Source: Anthopleura xanthogrammica (Eukaryota > Cnidaria > Anthozoa > Actiniaria > Actiniidae). Taken from it: DNA of 64,000 bases. Position numbers and translations under genes: made by a program. This document shows, piece after piece, positions 59,901 to 64,000 of this stretch. Under the pieces are notes generated by a model. The model saw only the letters and a list, made by a program, of their open reading frames with translations, was not told the DNA's origin and searched no databases. The DNA lies in the NCBI GenBank assembly GCA_964019055.1, contig OZ025221.1:9181993-9245992 (forward strand), read 5' to 3'. The first letter of the stretch is position 1, and the number at the start of each line of letters is the position of its first letter.

Positions 59901-61792
59901 GGGGCGAGGAACGCCTGGTCAATATCGTGAATTTTACACCACCTCAAAATGCTCCATTTTGAGCTTAATCCGTTGGTGTAAAATTCATGAAATTGACCAG
60001 GCGTTCCTCGAACTCATTAGCCGTGGCTATGTGGTTTTTACTGGTTTTTTGAAGGTTTTCAACAAGATAATGTATTTTCCTCTTTTTGGGGCGTTTCACG
60101 TGGACAATAACCCATAGTTTGGGTGGATTTGGGGCCATTTTGAGGTCTTTTCAAAAACCTGGTTAAATTTCATTCAAGTGATTTATACATAAGGGGCGAG
60201 GAACGCCTGGTCAATATCGTGAATTTTACACCACCTCAAAATGCTCCATTTTGAGCTTAATCCGTTGGTGTAAAATTCATGAAATTGACCAGGCGTTCCT
60301 CGAACTCATTAGCCGTGGCTATGTGGTTTTTACTGGTTTTTTCGGGTTTTTTGAAGGTTTTCAACAAGACAATGTATTTTCCTCTTTTTGGGGCGTTTCC
60401 CGTGGACAATAACCCATGGTTTGGGTGGATTTGGGGTCATTTTGAGGTCTTTTCAAAAACCTGGTTAAATTTCATTCAAGTGATTTATACATAAGGGGCG
60501 AGGAACGCCTGGTCAATATCGTGAATTTTACACCACCTCAAAATGCTCCATTTTGAGCTTAATCCGTTGGTGTAAAATTCATGAAATTGACCAGGCGTTC
60601 CTCGAACTCATTAGCCGTGGCTATGTGGTTTTTTCGGGTTTTTTGAAGGTTTTCAACAGGATAATGTATTTTCCTCTTTTTGGGGCGTTTCACGTGGACA
60701 ATAACCCATAGTTTGGGTGGATTTGGGGCCATTTTGAGGTCTTTTCAAAAACCTGGTTAAATTTCATTCAAGTGATTTATACATAAGGGGCGAGGAACGC
60801 CTGGTCAATATCGTGAATTTTACACCACCTCAAAATGCTCCATTTTGAGCTTAATCCGTTGGTGTAAAATTCATGAAATTGACCAGGCGTTCCTCGAACT
60901 CATTAGCCGTGGCTATGTGGTTTTTACTGGTTTTTTCGGGTTTTTTGAAGGTTTTCAACAAGACAATGTATTTTCCTCTTTTTGGGGCGTTTCCCGTGGA
61001 CAATAACCCATGGTTTGGGTGGATTTGGGGTCATTTTGAGGTCTTTTCAAAAACCTGGTTAAATTTCATTCAAGTGATTTATACATAAGGGGCGAGGAAC
61101 GCCTGGTCAATATCGTGAATTTTACACCACCTCAAAATGCTCCATTTTGAGCTTAATCCGTTGGTGTAAAATTCATGAAATTGACCAGGCGTTCCTCGAA
61201 CTCATTAGCCGTGGCTATGTGGTTTTTTCGGGTTTTTTGAAGGTTTTCAACAGGATAATGTATTTTCCTCTTTTTGGGGCGTTTCCCGTGGACAATAACC
61301 CATGGTTTGGGTGGATGTACGGCCATTTTGAGGTCTTTTCAAAAACCTGGTAAAATTTCATTCAAGTGATTTATACATAAGGGGCGAGGAACGCCTGGTC
61401 AATATCGTGAATTTTACACCACCTCAAAATGCTCCATTTTGAGCTTAATCCGTTGGTGTAAAATTCATGAAATTGACCAGGCGTTCCTCGAACTCATTAG
61501 CCTTGGCTATGTGGTTTTTTCGGGTTTTTTGAAGGTTTTCAACAGGATAATGTATTTTCCTCTTTTTGGGGCGTTTCCCGTGGACAATAACCCATGGTTT
61601 GGGTGGATGTACGGCCATTTTGAGGTCTTTTCAAAAACCTGGTTAAATTTCATTCAAGTGATTTATACATAAGGGGCGAGGAACGCCTGGTCAATATCGT
61701 GAATTTTACACCACCTCAAAATGCTCCATTTTGAGCTTAATCCGTTGGTGTAAAATTCATGAAATTGACCAGGCGTTCCTCGAACTCATTAG
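53948..61792. repeat. 292-bp satellite array, 26 complete units plus partial ends
   Basis: The landmark TTGAGCTTAATCCG starts units at 54089, 54381, 54673, 54965, 55257, 55549, 55841, 56133, 56425, 56717, 57009, 57311, 57603, 57895, 58197, 58489, 58781, 59073, 59375, 59667, 59959, 60251, 60553, 60845, 61147, 61439 and 61731. Spacing is 292 bp, or 302 bp in five units (57009, 57895, 59073, 60251, 60845) that carry both alternative strings ACTGGTTTTTT and TCGGGTTTTTT. Each unit contains a palindrome: CGAGGAACGCCTGGTCAAT...TTTTACACCA and its inverted copy, arms of about 37 bp with two mismatches, with an inner hairpin CTCAAAAT...ATTTTGAG. A 77-codon open frame occurs in many units but begins with TTG, has no ATG of its own, and is broken by TAG in several, so it is not a gene. 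Confidence 0.95.
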
Positions 61793-61927
61793 TAAAATAT
61801 ATAAGTCGTCGTGATCTGGTTTTATTTAAGATAACAAGTTGTACTACGTTTGATTGAACCTTTGACTCTCTTTATTGATGGTTTGCGGGTTTAGTACAAT
61901 TTATAATGAATGGATAACGGATTGAAT

Positions 61928-62245
61928 AGATGGATGGATGGATGGATGGATGCATGGATGCATGGATGCATGGATTGATGGATAGATGGATGGATGGATG
62001 GATGGATGAATGGATGGATGTATCGATGGATGGATGGATGGATGGATGGATTGATGGATAGATGGATGGATGGATGGATGGATGAATGGATGGATGTATC
62101 GATGGATGGATGGATGGATGGATGGATGGATGGATGGATGGATGGGTGGATGGATGGATGGATGGATGGATGGATGGATGAATGAATGGATGAATGAATG
62201 GATGGCTGAATGGATGGATGGATGGATGGATGGATTGATGGATAG
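61928..62245. repeat. (GGAT)n tetranucleotide microsatellite with 76-bp internal duplication
   Basis: TGGATGGATGGA with scattered variants. A block containing GGATGTATCGATGGATGG recurs about 76 bp apart (near 62015 and 62091). The ORFs on both strands here encode only WMDG or SIHP repeats. Confidence 0.95.
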
Positions 62246-63205
62246 TGTAATAGATAAATGGATGATCGAGAAACAAAGAAAGTAATGAAGGAGCGATAGA
62301 AGAGGGAAACTGAGAAAAGAGAGAAGACAGAAAGAAAGAACAACAAAATTACAAAGGATACCATTGAAGCTAGCGTTGAGATCTTTCGATTCCCGATTCA
62401 CTCCACTCAACCCAACTCAAAACCTTGCTTAATACTTAACCAGTATGTTTTGAATAACCAGTATAGTAAAGGATAAAATAGCTATAAATACCCTCGCTTC
62501 ATGTACAAACCATCCAAACGATCTTCCTCCCAATATAATCTCCCTAATTATACTCAGTATTATAACTGCTAAATTTCTTTTGAAAGGCGAAAGCTGTATT
62601 GGAAAATGAACCGTCTTTTGTCCAGAAAATGGCTTAACATTTGTGTTGCTAAAATAAATAGAAATTATTAAAGCAATCATCACACATGCCTTTCGTTAGT
62701 TTAGACTCACCATTGTTCTAAGACGTCGTTCTCTCTTTTCAATCTTTAGCATGTGACATATTCCAATTGTAATATTTTAACTGAATGGCTAACTACACAC
62801 GAGGAAGTATACGTTGTATTATTAAAGTTTCCAGTTGACAACTCCACACTATATTGTATAAATTCCGTATAAACTCTAGCAAACACGTGTTTATTAAAAG
62901 CCTCATTTGGCCAAGAATAACTTTCCTAGGAGTACGCCAGGCAGCTTCATTACCGAGCGCGTTTGAACGATCAAGCCTGTCGAGTGTTTGAGATGTTGAA
63001 TTCAAAATGTCAATCATTCAGAATCTTTCATTGCATAAAAGATAAATAAGTCATGTTACGGGATACTGTTTGTATTGCTGTCACGAACAAAATAAATAAG
63101 CGTCATCAAAAAGGAAGTTGCTTAGACGTAATTTACGATTCGGTAGAAGTGACTTGGCTCGAGTTTTAGAGATGAGGCAATAGCTTTTGATCTTTAGTGT
63201 GAAAA
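62246..63205. other. Intergenic DNA, nothing recognised
   Basis: No exon-like ORF on either strand. Confidence 0.45.
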
Positions 63206-63231
63206 GGGCGGGAAATAAAAAGGGCGGGAAA
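63206..63231 (+). promoter_or_regulatory. Two E2F-like sites
   Basis: GGGCGGGAAA at 63206-63215 and 63222-63231, 16 bp apart. Possible promoter element of an unseen gene to the right or left. Confidence 0.35.
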
Positions 63232-63898
63232 GTTGATACGTCAGAATAAGAACCTTTTTCAGCGCACTTAATGCGGTTATTTCGAGTTTGGACTTGAAAT
63301 ACGATTAGCCGGAACTGTAATTATAAATAATACCTAGTGATGATCAAGATAAGGCATGATTTGTGTGCCGAACGTGGCAGGGTATTGAATGAAAGACTTA
63401 CCTTGCATCTTGGCTGACAGTCGATATGTGAAAAGAAAGGGAAAATATATTGATGAAGTAAAGAATAGAAGAGAGAATAGAAAAGACAGAATGGTGAAGG
63501 AAAAGCTGTAGAAAAAGGAAAAGGAAAAAAGTGCTAACATGTAAAAATAAAACAAAAAACTAAAACACAAAAAAGAAAAGCAAAACAAAAAGACAAAACA
63601 ACAAAGTACTAAAGAAAACGTTGTACAAGATTTTTTCTCCTGACGTTACCATGGTTACAGCAAATCAATGATAAAATACAAGATCTGTTTGGGTTATTAT
63701 TTGATTTCAAAAGAGAGAAAAAAACAGCTTATTTGACTCTTCTCAGGATTATCTTGGATGGGAAACTAACACGAAACACAAAAGAAATCACACTTTTTCT
63801 CGATGGAATTTTTGGAATTTTTTTGTATTTCCATGTTAGCCTCGCATTCAAGATAATTTTGAGAAGAGTCCATCATTCCTGATATACACTTTTAGTTA

Positions 63899-63985
63899 TG
63901 ACGTCATTATATAAGATATGACGTCAATAATGAAAAGTGACGTCATTATGAAAATATCTGCTGTCATTAGTACATATTGACGTCA
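63899..63985. promoter_or_regulatory. Row of four perfect CRE palindromes (TGACGTCA)
   Basis: Sites at 63899-63906, 63919-63926, 63938-63945 and 63978-63985. The gap between the third and fourth holds a decayed copy (TGCTGTCA at about 63959). Spacing is about 20 bp, so the row looks like a short tandem repeat of a CREB/ATF site. It may continue past the window edge. Confidence 0.55.
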
Positions 63986-64000
63986 TTCAGAACATGAAGT

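Noticed and set aside
54089..61672. Repeated 77-aa protein encoded by the satellite
   Set aside because: The frame has no ATG of its own, 292 is not a multiple of three, several units have TAG in the middle or alternative frames, and changes hit codons at random. It is a by-product of repetition.
61872..62410. Long SIHP/WMDG-repeat ORFs
   Set aside because: Produced by the GGAT microsatellite in any frame; no coding content outside the repeat.

Overview
The window is animal nuclear DNA, AT-rich, with spliced genes, many short transposon remnants and several satellite arrays. A near-invariant cytoplasmic actin, an aconitase split into 27 coding exons, an expanded family of single-exon peptide-type GPCRs and a heavy load of short terminal-inverted-repeat (TIR) elements and tRNA-derived SINEs fit an early-branching metazoan. 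A cnidarian, probably an anthozoan, is my best guess. That is inference; no species marker was seen.

Layout. 1-552: 3' end of a dead LINE. 1634-3170: three-exon PLAC8-family gene. 4793-5052: cluster of four perfect AP-1 sites. 6270-9592: actin gene with TATA box, CArG-like box and poly(A) signal. 9954-10148: two perfect NRF1 palindromes. 12031-14935: TMEM220 in six exons. 15471-16610: TA-flanked Tc1/mariner-type element whose only ORF encodes a Pax-like paired domain with no DDE catalytic domain. 16780-29226: mitochondrial aconitase (ACO2), 27 exons, 778 aa, with introns full of MITEs, SINEs and microsatellites. 29227-39800: gene-poor, with SINE tail arrays and MITEs. 39808-53498: four intronless class A GPCRs (two on +, then two on -), one of them lacking the DRY, CWxP and NPxxY motifs. 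53948-61792: 292-bp satellite of 26 complete units, each holding a long palindrome, with higher-order organisation. 61928-62245: GGAT microsatellite. 63206-63985: two E2F-like sites and a ~20-bp-spaced row of four perfect CRE palindromes at the right edge, possibly the promoter of a gene beyond the window.

Actin, PLAC8, TMEM220 and ACO2 are unrelated neighbours, not a pathway. The GPCRs are a local tandem family. The most unusual items are the paired-domain transposon, the hairpin-bearing satellite with higher-order repeats, TIR elements carrying perfect CREs, and a SINE system in which the tRNA head (89-bp period) and the 3' tail (57-bp period) have each expanded into tandem arrays. All exon boundaries were read by hand from GT/AG sites, frame continuity and family knowledge; no transcript data or database search was available.
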